A stretch of 64,000 nucleotides of DNA from NCBI RefSeq assembly GCF_021353265.1, contig NZ_JAJTWU010000006.1, forward strand, positions 248,001-312,000. Direction: 5' to 3'. The position numbers and the translations under genes are program-made. Under the pieces are notes generated by a model. It did not search any database and had not been told where the DNA came from. It saw only the letters and a program-made list of their open reading frames with translations. This DNA is from Pelomonas cellulosilytica (lineage in GTDB: Bacteria; Pseudomonadota; Gammaproteobacteria; Burkholderiales; Burkholderiaceae_C). Shown in pieces: positions 49,604 to 59,275 of this stretch (positions within the stretch are counted from its first letter, which is position 1; every line of letters starts with the position of its first letter).

Positions 49604-49623
49604 GCGCCCCTGAAAAGGGGCGC
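49604..49623 (-). promoter_or_regulatory. Hairpin sequestering the EamA ribosome site
   Basis: GCGCCCCT-N4-AGGGGCGC, 8-bp perfect stem, 6 nt before the EamA start. The purine-rich AGGGG that could serve as the Shine-Dalgarno is part of the stem. A second, similar GCGCCCCT run lies about 45 nt upstream. Confidence 0.45.
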
Positions 49624-49771
49624 GGGCAATCAACTGGCGAGGGCGCCCCTCTTGGAGGGGGCTGAGCCCGGACATGAGCAGTCCTGACGACGGTTCATGC
49701 CCAGCGAAGGACGGGACCTCCAGCGCCCGGCAAGGGGAGCACAGGGTGCCGCGCCGGCATGCGTTGCGAGC

Positions 49772-51595
49772 TCAAGCTCGCGACGCACGCTTTCTTTCGT
49801 TTTCGGTCAGGAAGCGCTTGCGCAGGCGCACGCTCTTGGGCGTGATCTCGACCAGCTCGTCGTCATCGATGAAGTCCACGCCGTACTCCAGCGTCAGGTC
49901 GATCGGCGGCGTGACCTTGATCGCGTCTTCCTTGCCGCTGACGCGGAAGTTGGTCAGCTGCTTGGTGCGCGTGGCGTTGACGACGAGGTCGTTGTCGCGG
50001 TTGTGGATGCCGACGATCATGCCTTCGTAGACCGGGTCGTTGGGCTTGACGAACATGCGGCCGCGGTCGTCCAGCTTGCCCAGCGCGTAGGTGAAGATCT
50101 CGCCGTCGTCCATGGAGATCAGCACGCCGTTCTTGCGGCCACCGATCTCACCCTTGTGCGGCTCGTAGCCGTCGAAGATGGACGAGATCAGGCCCGAACC
50201 GCGCGTCAGGTTCATGAACTCGTTGGCGAAGCCGATCAGGCCACGCGCGGGGATGCGGTACTCCAGGCGCACGCGACCGTTGCCGTCCGGCTCCATGTTC
50301 AGCATCTCGCCCTTGCGCAGGCCCAACGCCTGCATGACGCCGCCCTGGTGGGTTTCTTCAACGTCGGCGGTCACCAGCTCCATAGGCTCGCTCTTCACGC
50401 CGTCGATGTCCTTGAACATCACGCGCGGCTTGGAGACGGCCAGCTCGTAGCCTTCACGACGCATGTTTTCCAGCAGGATGGTCAGGTGCAGTTCACCGCG
50501 GCCGCAGACCTCGAAGACGCCGTCCTCGTCGGTCTCGGAGACGCGCAGCGCCACGTTGTGCTGCAGTTCCTTCTGCAGACGGTCCCAGATCTGGCGGCTG
50601 GTGACGTACTTGCCTTCACGACCGGCCAGCGGACTGGTGTTGACGCAGAAGTTCATCGTCAGCGTCGGCTCGTCCACCTTCAGCATGGGCAGCGGCGTCG
50701 GGTTGGCCGGGTCGGTCACGGTCACGCCGATGCCGATCTCCTCAATGCCGTTGATCAGCACGATGTTGCCAGGGCCGGCTTCCGTGACCTGCACGCGATC
50801 CAGGCCGTGGAAGGTCAGCACCTGGTTGATGCGGCCATTGACGGACTTGCCGTCCGGGCCTTCCATGACGGCGACCTGCATGCCGGGCTTGATCGTGCCC
50901 TGGCTGATGCGACCCACGCCGATGCGGCCGACAAAGGTGGAGAAGTCCAGCGCCGAGATCTGCAGCTGCAGCGGTGCCTTGGCATCGCCGGACTGGGCCG
51001 GCACATGCTTCAGCACCGTGTCGAACAGGGCCGACATGTCGGGGCCCCACTGTTCGCCGGGGGCACCTTCGGTCAGCGAGGTCCAGCCGTTGATGCCGGA
51101 GGCGTAAACGACCGGGAAGTCCAGCTGCTCGTCAGTGGCACCGAGGTTGGCAAACAGGTCGAAGGCGGCATTGATGACCGCGTCGGGCTTGGCTCCCGGC
51201 TTGTCCACTTTGTTGACGACGACGATGGGCTTGAGGCCCAGCGCCAGCGCCTTTTTCGTGACGAAGCGCGTCTGCGGCATCGGGCCTTCCTGCGCATCGA
51301 TCAGCAGCACCACGCCGTCGACCATCGACAGCGCTCGCTCCACTTCACCGCCGAAGTCCGCGTGTCCGGGCGTGTCGACGATGTTGATGTGCGTGCCGCC
51401 CCAGCTGACCGCACAGTTCTTGGCCAGGATGGTGATGCCCCGCTCGCGCTCGATGGCGTTGCTGTCCATGACGGTATCGACGACCTTCTCGTGGTCGGCG
51501 AACGTGCCGCTCTGGCGCAGCAGCTGGTCGACCATGGTGGTCTTGCCGTGGTCGACGTGGGCAATGATGGCGATGTTGCGGATCGGGGTGGTCAT
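49772..51595 (-). CDS. typA: Ribosome-associated GTPase TypA/BipA
   Basis: 607 residues, normal length. Translational GTPase of the EF-G type that acts in 50S assembly and stress adaptation. G1 [19 protein letters not shown], switch and G3 [15 protein letters not shown]4 NKVDKPGA are present. The C-terminal domain with [18 protein letters not shown] is family-specific. A long imperfect hairpin (49761-49786) overlaps its stop codon. Downstream of truB by 45 nt on the same strand; this is a conserved order. Confidence 0.97.
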   Translation of the reverse strand: MTTPIRNIAIIAHVDHGKTTMVDQLLRQSGTFADHEKVVDTVMDSNAIERERGITILAKNCAVSWGGTHINIVDTPGHADFGGEVERALSMVDGVVLLIDAQEGPMPQTRFVTKKALALGLKPIVVVNKVDKPGAKPDAVINAAFDLFANLGATDEQLDFPVVYASGINGWTSLTEGAPGEQWGPDMSALFDTVLKHVPAQSGDAKAPLQLQISALDFSTFVGRIGVGRISQGTIKPGMQVAVMEGPDGKSVNGRINQVLTFHGLDRVQVTEAGPGNIVLINGIEEIGIGVTVTDPANPTPLPMLKVDEPTLTMNFCVNTSPLAGREGKYVTSRQIWDRLQKELQHNVALRVSETDEDGVFEVCGRGELHLTILLENMRREGYELAVSKPRVMFKDIDGVKSEPMELVTADVEETHQGGVMQALGLRKGEMLNMEPDGNGRVRLEYRIPARGLIGFANEFMNLTRGSGLISSIFDGYEPHKGEIGGRKNGVLISMDDGEIFTYALGKLDDRGRMFVKPNDPVYEGMIVGIHNRDNDLVVNATRTKQLTNFRVSGKEDAIKVTPPIDLTLEYGVDFIDDDELVEITPKSVRLRKRFLTENERKRASRA

Positions 51596-51640
51596 GGGAC
51601 TTCTCGGGGTGGAACGTGTACGGTCAGCCTTGGCGGTGCG

Positions 51641-52597
51641 TCAGGCGGCGAGGATCGCCTGCACTTCAGGCGGTGTCAGCAGGCGATCGGGAATGAGTTC
51701 GCCGGCGGTGATGTGGGCGCTGCCGAGGAAGGCGCGCGGCTCGGGGCCGTAGACGCGCACGCGCTCGGCGTCCGGCGCCTCCACGCGGCGTCGAAGGCCG
51801 GACAGGAAGCGCACGGCATCTGCCATGTTCAGGCGCAGCTCCGGCGTATCCAGCAGCAGGCGGTCGGGCGAGGTCAGCAGGCCGGCACGCTGCTCGTCCG
51901 GCAACGCCTCGATCTGCGCGAGCGTGACGCTGCCCTCCAGCGTCAGCGCGCCGGACCCGGTGCGCCGCAGCGCCGCGAGCGAGGCACCACAGCCCAGCGC
52001 CGCGCCGATGTCCTCGGCCAGCGTGCGGATGTAGGTGCCCTTGGTGCAGCGAACGTCCAGCGTCACGGTGCCAGCGTGCATCGCGACGATGTCGATGGCG
52101 TGAATCGTCACGCGGCGGCTCTTGCGCTCGATCTCGATGCCCTCGCGGGCGTATTCGTACAGCGCCTTGCCTTCGTGCTTGAGCGCCGAGTACATCGGCG
52201 GCATCTGGTCGATCTCGCCGGTGAAGGCGCCGCAGGCCGCGGCGATCTGCTCGGCCGTGATGCCGTCGGGATCGCGGCGCTCCAGCACCTGCCCTTCTGC
52301 ATCGCCCGTCGTCGTGCGGATGCCCAGCGCGAGCGTCGCGAGATAACGCTTGTCGGCATCCAGGCTCAGCTGGCTGAACTTGGTCGCCGCGCCGAAGCAC
52401 AGCGGCAACAGGCCCGTGGCCAGGGGATCAAGCGTGCCGGTATGGCCGGCCTTCTCCGCACGCAGCAGCCACTTGGCCTTCTGCAGCGCGTCGTTGCTCG
52501 ACAGGCCCAGCGGCTTGTCGAGCAACAGCACGCCGTGCAGCGGGCGGCGCTGGATGCGTTGGCGGGGCGGGCGGGCCGCGGCGACGACCTCAGTCAT
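51641..52597 (-). CDS. truB: tRNA pseudouridine(55) synthase TruB
   Basis: 318 residues. Makes pseudouridine 55 in t[24 protein letters not shown] and [16 protein letters not shown] hold the active-site Asp. [17 protein letters not shown] matches, and the C-terminal PUA-like domain contains ARVYGP-type residues near [13 protein letters not shown]. The start overlaps rbfA's stop (8 nt), so it is coupled in the infB-rbfA-truB unit. Confidence 0.97.
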   Translation of the reverse strand: MTEVVAAARPPRQRIQRRPLHGVLLLDKPLGLSSNDALQKAKWLLRAEKAGHTGTLDPLATGLLPLCFGAATKFSQLSLDADKRYLATLALGIRTTTGDAEGQVLERRDPDGITAEQIAAACGAFTGEIDQMPPMYSALKHEGKALYEYAREGIEIERKSRRVTIHAIDIVAMHAGTVTLDVRCTKGTYIRTLAEDIGAALGCGASLAALRRTGSGALTLEGSVTLAQIEALPDEQRAGLLTSPDRLLLDTPELRLNMADAVRFLSGLRRRVEAPDAERVRVYGPEPRAFLGSAHITAGELIPDRLLTPPEVQAILAA

Positions 52598-52973
52598 TCG
52601 GTTCCTCGCCCTCGTCCGCCGCCCGCGTGGCGTTGGCCCTGCTGATCAGCGCGCTCATCTCAGCCGCACGCTCGGTCGTGCGATCGAACTGAAAGTGCAG
52701 CGTCGGCACGGTGTGGATCTGCAGTCGCTTGAACAGGCCGTTGCGCAGGAAGCCGGCAGCCTCATTCAGCGCCTCCTGCGTCTCGGCAGGGTCGCCGATC
52801 AACACCGAGAAGAACACCTTGGCGTGGGCGTAGTCGGGCGTGACCTCGACCGCGCTGATCGTGGCCATGCCGATGCGCGGGTCCTTCAGCTCGCGGATGA
52901 GCTCGGCCAGATCACGCTGGATCTGGTCGGCGACGCGGAAGCTGCGATTGGGGATGGCGCGTTTGTGTTTCAT
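52590..52973 (-). CDS. rbfA: 30S ribosome-binding factor RbfA
   Basis: 127 residues, a single KH-like domain. Helps 16S rRNA 5' end maturation and cold adaptation. [26 protein letters not shown] at the start and KVFFSVL in the middle are typical, as is the [20 protein letters not shown] region. It is downstream of infB by 64 nt, with an intrinsic-terminator-like hairpin between them. Confidence 0.95.
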   Translation of the reverse strand: MKHKRAIPNRSFRVADQIQRDLAELIRELKDPRIGMATISAVEVTPDYAHAKVFFSVLIGDPAETQEALNEAAGFLRNGLFKRLQIHTVPTLHFQFDRTTERAAEMSALISRANATRAADEGEEPND

Positions 52974-52983
52974 GGTGCGATCT

Positions 52984-53019
52984 CCTGAAAGAACAAACCC
53001 CGCCCCGAGGGGCGGGGTT
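52984..53019 (-). terminator. Terminator-like hairpin between infB and rbfA
   Basis: AACCCCGCCCC/GGGGCGGGGTT, an 11-bp GC-rich stem, followed on the minus strand by TGTTCTTT. It sits about 20 nt after the infB stop and just before the rbfA ribosome site (CAGGAGA). It could lower rbfA-truB-typA expression relative to infB. Confidence 0.65.
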
Positions 53020-53037
53020 CACCTTCAGAGTGAAGCG

Positions 53038-56000
53038 TTACAGCGTGCGGGCCACTTCCTTGATTTCGAAGAACTCGAGCTGATCACCTTCCTTGATGTC
53101 GCTGTAGTTCTTGAGCTTGATACCGCACTCGAAGCCTTCCTTGACCTCGCGCACGTCATCCTTCTCGCGCCGCACCGATTCCACCTCACCCGTGTAGATG
53201 ACGGTGTTGTCGCGCAGCAGGCGGAAGCGCGCGCCACGGCGGACCAGGCCGCTGGTGACCATGGAGCCGGCCACCGTGCCGATCTTGGAGGCGACGAACA
53301 CGACGCGGATCTCGGCCGTGCCCAGTGCTTCTTCGCGCTGCTCGGGCGCCAGCATGCCGGACATCGCCTTCGTCACGTCGTCCACAGCGTCGTAGATGAT
53401 GCTGTAGTAACGCAGATCGACAGCATTGCCCTCGGCCAGCTTGCGCGCGCCGGCATCGGCCCGCACGTTGAAGCCGATGATGACGGCCTTGGACGCGATG
53501 GCCAGGTTGACGTCGCTCTCGCTGATGCCGCCGACCGCTGCGTGGACGATCTGCACCTTGACCTCGGCGTTGCTGAGCTTGAGCAGCGAAGCGGCGAGCG
53601 CTTCCTGCGAGCCCTGCACGTCGGCCTTGACGATGAGCGGCAGCACCTGTGCCTGGCCTTCGCCCATGTTGTCGAACATGTTCTCGAGCTTGGCGGCCTG
53701 CTGCTTGGCCAGCTTGACGTCACGGTACTTGCCCTGGCGGAAGGTCGCAACCTCGCGGGCGCGGCGCTCGTCGGACAGCACCATGAACTCGTCACCGGCC
53801 TGCGGCACTTCAGTCAGGCCCTGGATCTCCACCGGGATGGACGGGCCAGCCTCGGTGCTTGCCTTGCCGTCCTCGTCGAGCATGGCGCGCACGCGGCCGT
53901 AGGTCGAGCCGGCCAGCACGACGTCGCCGCGCTTGAGCGTGCCGCTCTGCACCAGGACGGTGGCGACCGGGCCGCGGCCCTTGTCCAGCTTGGCTTCGAT
54001 GACCAAGCCCTTGGCCATGGATTCCACCGGCGACTTCAGCTCCAGCACCTCGGCCTGCAGCAGCACCTGCTCCAGCAGCTCGTCGACGCCCTGGCCGGTC
54101 TTGGACGACACGCCGATGAAGGGCGAATCACCGCCGAAATCTTCCGGTACGACCTCTTCGCCAACCAGCTCGCTCTTCACCCGCTCGATGTTGGCGTCGG
54201 GCTTGTCGATCTTGGTCATCGCGACCACGATGGGCACGCCAGCGGCCTTCGCGTGGTGGATGGCTTCCTTGGTCTGCGGCATGACGCCGTCATCGGCTGC
54301 ACAGACCAGGATCACGATGTCGGTTGCCTTGGCACCGCGAGCCCGCATCGCCGTGAAGGCCGCGTGACCCGGGGTGTCCAGGAAGGTGATCATGCCGCGC
54401 GGGGTTTCCACGTGGTAGGCGCCGATATGCTGCGTGATACCGCCAGCTTCGCCAGCCGCAACACGCGAGCGGCGGATGTAGTCCAGCAGCGAGGTCTTGC
54501 CGTGGTCGACGTGGCCCATCACGGTGACGACCGGCGCACGCGGCAGCGCTTCGTGCTGCTGCTCGGCGCTGGCGCCCTCTTCTTCCAGGAAGGCGTCCGG
54601 GTCATCCAACTTGGCGGCCATCGCCTTGTGGCCCATTTCCTCGACCACGATCATGGCCGTTTCCTGGTCCAGCTGCTGATTGATGGTGACCATCTGGCCC
54701 AGCTTCATCAGCTGCTTGATGACCTCGGCAGCCTTGACCGACATCTTGTGGGCCAGGTCAGCCACCGAGATCGTCTCGGGGACATGGACCTCGATAACCT
54801 GCTGCTCGGCCGGCGGCGTGAAGGTGGAGCCGCCTTCATCGCGGCCACCACGACCACCGCGGCCGCCGCGGGCCGGCGCACGCCAGTTGCCGCCGCCCGG
54901 ACGACCAGCGCCGGCAGGGCCAGCGCCGACGGTCTTGATGCCACGCTTCTTGGCGGCATCGTCGGCCCAGCTGGACGACAGCTTCTCGGACTTGACCGAC
55001 TTCTTGTCGCCCGGCTTGGCGCCCGCACCGGCCGGTGCGGCAGCGGCCGGCGTCGGAGCCCCGGCCTTCTTGTGGATGGTGCCCTTGATGCCCGCGCCTT
55101 CGGCCGGCTTGGGTTCTTCCTTCTTGGCCGCGACGAGCACCTTCTTCGGCGCGTTCATCATCGCGCGGATCTTGGCAGCCTCATCCTCGGCGGCCTTGCG
55201 GCGGCGGGCCAGGTCGTCTTGCTTCTGCTTCTCTTCGGCAGCGGCATCGACGGCCTTGACGACGCGCAGCGCCGGCTTGGGCGGCTCGACAACGGGCGCC
55301 GGCGCGGCGGCTTCTGGCACAGGGGTCGGCGCGGGCGCCGGCGCAGCCACAGGCTCAGGCGCCGGGGCGGACTTCGCGGTCCGCTTGGCAGCGGCAGCCT
55401 TGTTGATCGCGGCGGCTTCGGCGGCGGCAGCGGCGGCGCTGCGGGCACGCGTCTCGGCCTGCTCGTCCGCCTTGCTTTCGGCCTTGGCCTGCGCGGCCTG
55501 CTGAGCCTGGGCGGCGGCTTCAGCGGCGGCGGCCTCGGCGGCGGCGCGGGCTGCTGCTTCGGCAGCAGCTGCTTCGGCAGCGGCCTTCGCGGCCGCGGCT
55601 TCGCGGGCTGCGCGCTCGGCCTCCTCGCGGGCCTTCACCTTGGCTGCAAGTTCTTGTTCCTGCACACGCAGGGCCTCCGCCTGGGCCTGGGCCTCTTCTT
55701 CGCGACGGCGCAGCTCGGCGTCATCGGGGCCGGCAGACGCCTCGTCAGAGGCATCGTCACGCTTGACGAAGGTGCGCTTCTTGCGCACTTCGACCTGGAT
55801 GGTGCGGGCCTTGCCAGAGGCATCGGCCTGCTTGATCTCGGTGGTCGACTTCTTGACGAGGGTGATCTTCTTCCGCTCGGTGCCTGCGGTGCCGTGGGTG
55901 GAGCGCAGGTGGTCGAGCAGGCGTTCCTTGTCGGTCTCGCTCAGCGAGTCGTCAATGGAAGACTTCTTGACGCCCGCGGCTTGCAGCTGCTCCAGCAGCG

Positions 56001-56055
56001 TGCCGGCCGGCTTGTTCAGCTCGGCAGCGAATTGGGCGACGGTAGTCACGGCCAT
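53038..56055 (-). CDS. infB: Translation initiation factor IF-2
   Basis: 1005 residues, a long beta-proteobacterial IF-2. N-terminal IF2-N motif [25 protein letters not shown]; an Ala/Lys/Glu-rich linker from about 100 to 400; a second IF2-N-like segment; then the GTPase domain with G1 GHVDHGKT (about residue 512), DTPGHAAF and TKIDKPDA. C-terminal domains follow. The start at 56055 has an AAGGA ribosome site; a longer in-frame ATG at 56100 is unlikely. Sits 52 nt after nusA on the same strand. Confidence 0.98.
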   Translation of the reverse strand: MAVTTVAQFAAELNKPAGTLLEQLQAAGVKKSSIDDSLSETDKERLLDHLRSTHGTAGTERKKITLVKKSTTEIKQADASGKARTIQVEVRKKRTFVKRDDASDEASAGPDDAELRRREEEAQAQAEALRVQEQELAAKVKAREEAERAAREAAAAKAAAEAAAAEAAARAAAEAAAAEAAAQAQQAAQAKAESKADEQAETRARSAAAAAAEAAAINKAAAAKRTAKSAPAPEPVAAPAPAPTPVPEAAAPAPVVEPPKPALRVVKAVDAAAEEKQKQDDLARRRKAAEDEAAKIRAMMNAPKKVLVAAKKEEPKPAEGAGIKGTIHKKAGAPTPAAAAPAGAGAKPGDKKSVKSEKLSSSWADDAAKKRGIKTVGAGPAGAGRPGGGNWRAPARGGRGGRGGRDEGGSTFTPPAEQQVIEVHVPETISVADLAHKMSVKAAEVIKQLMKLGQMVTINQQLDQETAMIVVEEMGHKAMAAKLDDPDAFLEEEGASAEQQHEALPRAPVVTVMGHVDHGKTSLLDYIRRSRVAAGEAGGITQHIGAYHVETPRGMITFLDTPGHAAFTAMRARGAKATDIVILVCAADDGVMPQTKEAIHHAKAAGVPIVVAMTKIDKPDANIERVKSELVGEEVVPEDFGGDSPFIGVSSKTGQGVDELLEQVLLQAEVLELKSPVESMAKGLVIEAKLDKGRGPVATVLVQSGTLKRGDVVLAGSTYGRVRAMLDEDGKASTEAGPSIPVEIQGLTEVPQAGDEFMVLSDERRAREVATFRQGKYRDVKLAKQQAAKLENMFDNMGEGQAQVLPLIVKADVQGSQEALAASLLKLSNAEVKVQIVHAAVGGISESDVNLAIASKAVIIGFNVRADAGARKLAEGNAVDLRYYSIIYDAVDDVTKAMSGMLAPEQREEALGTAEIRVVFVASKIGTVAGSMVTSGLVRRGARFRLLRDNTVIYTGEVESVRREKDDVREVKEGFECGIKLKNYSDIKEGDQLEFFEIKEVARTL

Positions 56056-56106
56056 GGGTGGGGGTCCTTCAAATTGCTTTCGGTGCGGCGCGGCGTTCAA
56101 TGCGGA

Positions 56107-57585
56107 TCAGTCGTTGAACCAGTGTTCGCGGGCCTTCATGATCAGCGCGCGCGCAGCCGCTTCGTCCAGGCCGGACAGGTCGACCAGCTCGTCCACGGCC
56201 AGGTCGGCCAGGTCGTCGCGGGTGTTAATACCGCCTGCTGCGAGCTTGGCGAGCAGTTCGGGCGAGATGCCTTCCAGGTCGCGCAGGTCTTGCGAGACCT
56301 CCTCGACCTTCTCTTCCTTGGCGATTTCCATCGTCAGCAGCGCATCCTTCGCACGGGTGCGCAGCTCGGTGACGGTGTCCTCGTCGAAGGCCTCGATCTC
56401 GAGCATTTCCTGCATCGGCACGTAGGCGACTTCTTCCAGGCTGGTGAAGCCTTCGGCGATCAGGATGTCGGCCACCTCAGCGTCCACGTCGAGTTTCTCG
56501 ACGAAGAGTTTGCGGATGCCTTCGGTTTCCTGCTCCTGCTTGGCCGCCGATTCCTCAGCCGACATGATGTTGATGCGCCAGCCGGTCAGCTCGGAGGCCA
56601 AGCGCACGTTCTGTCCGCCACGGCCGATGGCGATCGCGAGGTTCTCCTCGTCGACCACCACGTCCATCGCGTGCCGCTCTTCATCGACCACGATGGACTG
56701 CACGTTCGCCGGGGCCAGCGCGCCGATGACAAACTGCGCCGGGTCCTCGCTCCACAGCACGATGTCCACACGCTCGCCGGCGAGCTCGTTCGTCACCCCG
56801 TTGACACGCGAACCGCGCACACCTACGCAAGTGCCGATCGGGTCGACGCGGCGGTCATGGCTGACGACGGCGATCTTGGCGCGCGAGCCGCTGTCGCGGG
56901 CGCAGCTCTTGATCTCCAGCAGGCCCTGCTCGATCTCAGGCACTTCCTGCGCGAAGAGTTCCTTCATGAACTCGGGCGAGGAACGCGACAGCATGATCTG
57001 CGGGCCGCGCTGCGTCGGGTCCACGCCGAGGATGACGGCACGCACGCGGTCGCCGGTGCGCAGGTTCTCTTTCGAGATCATCTCGCTGCGCTTCAGGCGG
57101 CCTTCCACGCGACCGCTCTCGACAATGATGTCGCCCTTGTCCAGGCGCTTGACGGTACCGACGAAGATCTTCTCGCCGCGCGACATGAAGTCGTTCAGCA
57201 ACTGCTCACGCTCCGCGTCACGGATCTTCTGCAGGATGACCTGCTTGGCAGCCTGTGCACCGATACGGCCGATGGGCACAGACTCGACCGGTTCCTCGAT
57301 GTGGTCGTCCACCTCGATGTCGGGAATCTGCTCCTGGGCTTCGAACAGCAGGATCTCGGCGTCGGCGTTCTGCAGGCCGGCCTCGTTGGGGACGACGTGC
57401 CAGCGGCGGAAAGTCTCGTAATCGCCGGAGTCACGGTCCACGCTGACGCGAATGTCGGCCTCACCGCCGTAAATCTTCTTGGTGGCCGAGGCCAGTGCGG
57501 CTTCGACCGCACCGAACACGACATCGCGCTCCACGCTCTTCTCGCGCGAGATCGCGTCCACCAGCATCAACATTTCGCGGTTCAT
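56107..57585 (-). CDS. nusA: Transcription termination/antitermination protein NusA
   Basis: 492 residues, with the N-terminal RNA-polymerase-binding domain, S1, KH1/KH2 and two acidic C-terminal repeats. Seen: [18 protein letters not shown] at the start, [22 protein letters not shown] (KH), [17 protein letters not shown] (KH2), and C-terminal [31 protein letters not shown]. Overlaps rimP by 4 nt and leads into infB; the classic operon order. Confidence 0.98.
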   Translation of the reverse strand: MNREMLMLVDAISREKSVERDVVFGAVEAALASATKKIYGGEADIRVSVDRDSGDYETFRRWHVVPNEAGLQNADAEILLFEAQEQIPDIEVDDHIEEPVESVPIGRIGAQAAKQVILQKIRDAEREQLLNDFMSRGEKIFVGTVKRLDKGDIIVESGRVEGRLKRSEMISKENLRTGDRVRAVILGVDPTQRGPQIMLSRSSPEFMKELFAQEVPEIEQGLLEIKSCARDSGSRAKIAVVSHDRRVDPIGTCVGVRGSRVNGVTNELAGERVDIVLWSEDPAQFVIGALAPANVQSIVVDEERHAMDVVVDEENLAIAIGRGGQNVRLASELTGWRINIMSAEESAAKQEQETEGIRKLFVEKLDVDAEVADILIAEGFTSLEEVAYVPMQEMLEIEAFDEDTVTELRTRAKDALLTMEIAKEEKVEEVSQDLRDLEGISPELLAKLAAGGINTRDDLADLAVDELVDLSGLDEAAARALIMKAREHWFND

Positions 57586-58217
57586 TGCTTGAGACCTCCG
57601 TCAACCTTGTCTTGGCCGGGCGCCACCTCGAGAGGTTCGCCCGCTTGTTTCTTGGGAGCCGCCGCCTTCGGCATCTTCTTGGGCTTGATCACGCCCCGCT
57701 GGCCGGGCTTGCGGTCCGGCGCACGTTCGCCGCCTCGGCCCTTGAAGCTGATCACCGGCACGAGACGCGCGTCGCGCACCTCTTCCAGCGTGAAGTCCAG
57801 CGCCTGCTCGGCTGCACCGTCATCGAACACGATGCGCCAGGCCTGATCGCTGGCCACGTCCGGCTGCGTGCCCAGCACGCCGCGGTACTTCTTGCGTCCT
57901 TGGAACGACAGCTTCAGCGTGATGTCGATTTCCTGGCCGACGAAGCGCGCATAGTGCGCTGCGTTCCTCAGCGGCCGGTCGAGCCCCGGCGAGGACACCT
58001 CGAGCCGGGCGTAATCGAAGCCTTCGACCTCCAGTACGTACTGCAGCTGGCGGGTCACCTTCTCGCAGTCGTCCACCGTGATCAACTCGCCAGCATCGGC
58101 CTGGGCCGGCAGCTTGTCGATCGTCACGCGCAGCAGTCCGCCGGCACTGCGTTCGCAGTCCACGAGGTCGTAACCGAGGCCGGTCACGGTCGTTTCCACA
58201 GCGGTTTGCCAACTCAT
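57582..58217 (-). CDS. rimP: Ribosome maturation factor RimP
   Basis: 211 residues. Two-domain 30S assembly factor. Typical pieces are [57 protein letters not shown] and the [12 protein letters not shown]-type second domain. The C-terminal 40 residues are a Lys/Pro/Gly-rich extension beyond the E. coli size (150). First gene of the block; a sigma-70-like promoter lies about 140 nt upstream. Confidence 0.94.
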   Translation of the reverse strand: MSWQTAVETTVTGLGYDLVDCERSAGGLLRVTIDKLPAQADAGELITVDDCEKVTRQLQYVLEVEGFDYARLEVSSPGLDRPLRNAAHYARFVGQEIDITLKLSFQGRKKYRGVLGTQPDVASDQAWRIVFDDGAAEQALDFTLEEVRDARLVPVISFKGRGGERAPDRKPGQRGVIKPKKMPKAAAPKKQAGEPLEVAPGQDKVDGGLKQ

Positions 58218-58355
58218 GCGGGATGCGCGTTCCTGATTCAGGGAAGAAAAACGAAAAGCAAAAAAAATGGGCTGGATGAATCCGCCCACCTCGTTCACCA
58301 AATCCTGCCTCCGGGGGATATCGTCCGGCGCGGGTTTTATTCTGGTGAAGCTCGT

Positions 58356-58384
58356 ATTGTACTGTGCAAGCCCCATGCCGGCAA
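58356..58384 (-). promoter_or_regulatory. Sigma-70-like promoter of the rimP-nusA-infB unit
   Basis: TTGCCG, a 17-nt spacer, then TACAAT on the minus strand: 4 of 6 and 5 of 6 matches to the consensus. A 15-bp palindrome, CCGGCAA-G-TTGCCGG (58378-58392), overlaps the -35 box and faces the fabI side as well. Confidence 0.6.
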
Positions 58385-58443
58385 GTTGCCGGGCCGCCGC
58401 ATGCCAGAATCGCGGGCTGTTTGGGACCTCACAGGAGACATGA

Positions 58444-59226
58444 ATGGGCTTTCTCGCCGGCAAGCGGCTGCTGATCACGGGCGTGCTGTCGAACCGCTCC
58501 ATCGCCTACGGCATCGCCCGCGCCTGCCACCGCGAAGGTGCCGAGCTGGCTTTCAGCTATCAGGGCGAGCGTTTCAAAGACCGCATCAGCGAATTCGCAG
58601 CGGAGTTTGGCTCCAGCCTGATCTACGACTGCGACGTGACCAGCGACGAGCAGATGGAAGCGCTGTTCAACCAACTGGGCGAGGTCTGGCCGGAGTTCGA
58701 CGGTTTCGTCCACTCCATCGGTTTCGCCCCGCGCGACGCGATTGCCGGCAACTTCCTCGACGGCATGACGCGCGAGAACTTCCGGATCGCCCACGACATC
58801 TCGGCTTACAGCTTCCCGGCGATGGCCAAGCTGGCCGTGCCCCGCCTGCGCCCCGGCGCCGCGCTGCTGACGCTGAGCTACCTCGGCGCCGAGCGTTACG
58901 TGCCTAACTACAACACGATGGGCCTGGCCAAGGCTGCGCTGGAAGCCAGCGTGCGCTACCTGGCCTACGACCTGGGCGCCAAGGGCGTGCGCGTCAACGG
59001 CATCTCGGCCGGCCCGATCAAGACGCTGGCCGCCTCGGGCATCAAGGATTTCGGCAAGCTGCTGACCCAGTTCGCCGCCTCCGCGCCGATCCGCCGCAAC
59101 GTGACGATCGATGACGTCGGCAATGCCGCTGCCTTCCTGATGTCCGACCTGGCCGCAGGCGTCAGCGCGGAGATCATGTATGTCGATGGCGGCTTCAGCC
59201 ACGTCGCCCTGGCCAGCGGCGAATAA
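58444..59226 (+). CDS. fabI: Enoyl-[acyl-carrier-protein] reductase (NADH) FabI
   Basis: 260 residues. The last reductase step of fatty acid elongation. Short-chain dehydrogenase fold with nucleotide-binding [15 protein letters not shown]. The catalytic Tyr/Lys pair falls in [38 protein letters not shown] and [24 protein letters not shown] complete the match. AGGAG ribosome site upstream; an overlapping ATG 4 nt earlier is out of frame. Followed by an intrinsic terminator. Confidence 0.97.
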   Translation: MGFLAGKRLLITGVLSNRSIAYGIARACHREGAELAFSYQGERFKDRISEFAAEFGSSLIYDCDVTSDEQMEALFNQLGEVWPEFDGFVHSIGFAPRDAIAGNFLDGMTRENFRIAHDISAYSFPAMAKLAVPRLRPGAALLTLSYLGAERYVPNYNTMGLAKAALEASVRYLAYDLGAKGVRVNGISAGPIKTLAASGIKDFGKLLTQFAASAPIRRNVTIDDVGNAAAFLMSDLAAGVSAEIMYVDGGFSHVALASGE

Positions 59227-59244
59227 CTCACACGCACCAACGAC

Positions 59245-59272
59245 AAGGGGGCCATCGGCCCCCTTTTGTTTT
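59245..59272 (+). terminator. Intrinsic terminator after fabI
   Basis: AAGGGGGCC-ATC-GGCCCCCTT stem, followed by TTGTTTT on the plus strand. It also lies just past the stop of the convergent decarboxylase gene, though the minus-strand T-tract is poor. Confidence 0.88.
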
Positions 59273-59275
59273 GCC

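Noticed and set aside
49697-52645. A 982-codon plus-strand open frame opposite typA and truB
   Set aside because: Same cause: a shadow of GC-rich coding DNA. It has no ribosome site or family features.
52840-57846. A 1668-codon open frame on the plus strand across infB and nusA
   Set aside because: It is antisense to well-recognised genes and keeps open only because of the GC-rich codon use; its translation has no recognisable domain and low complexity.
58218-58443. A tRNA-Met (metY-like) gene before rimP, as in enteric bacteria
   Set aside because: No cloverleaf or anticodon arm can be formed in this space; only the promoter, palindrome and start regions are present.
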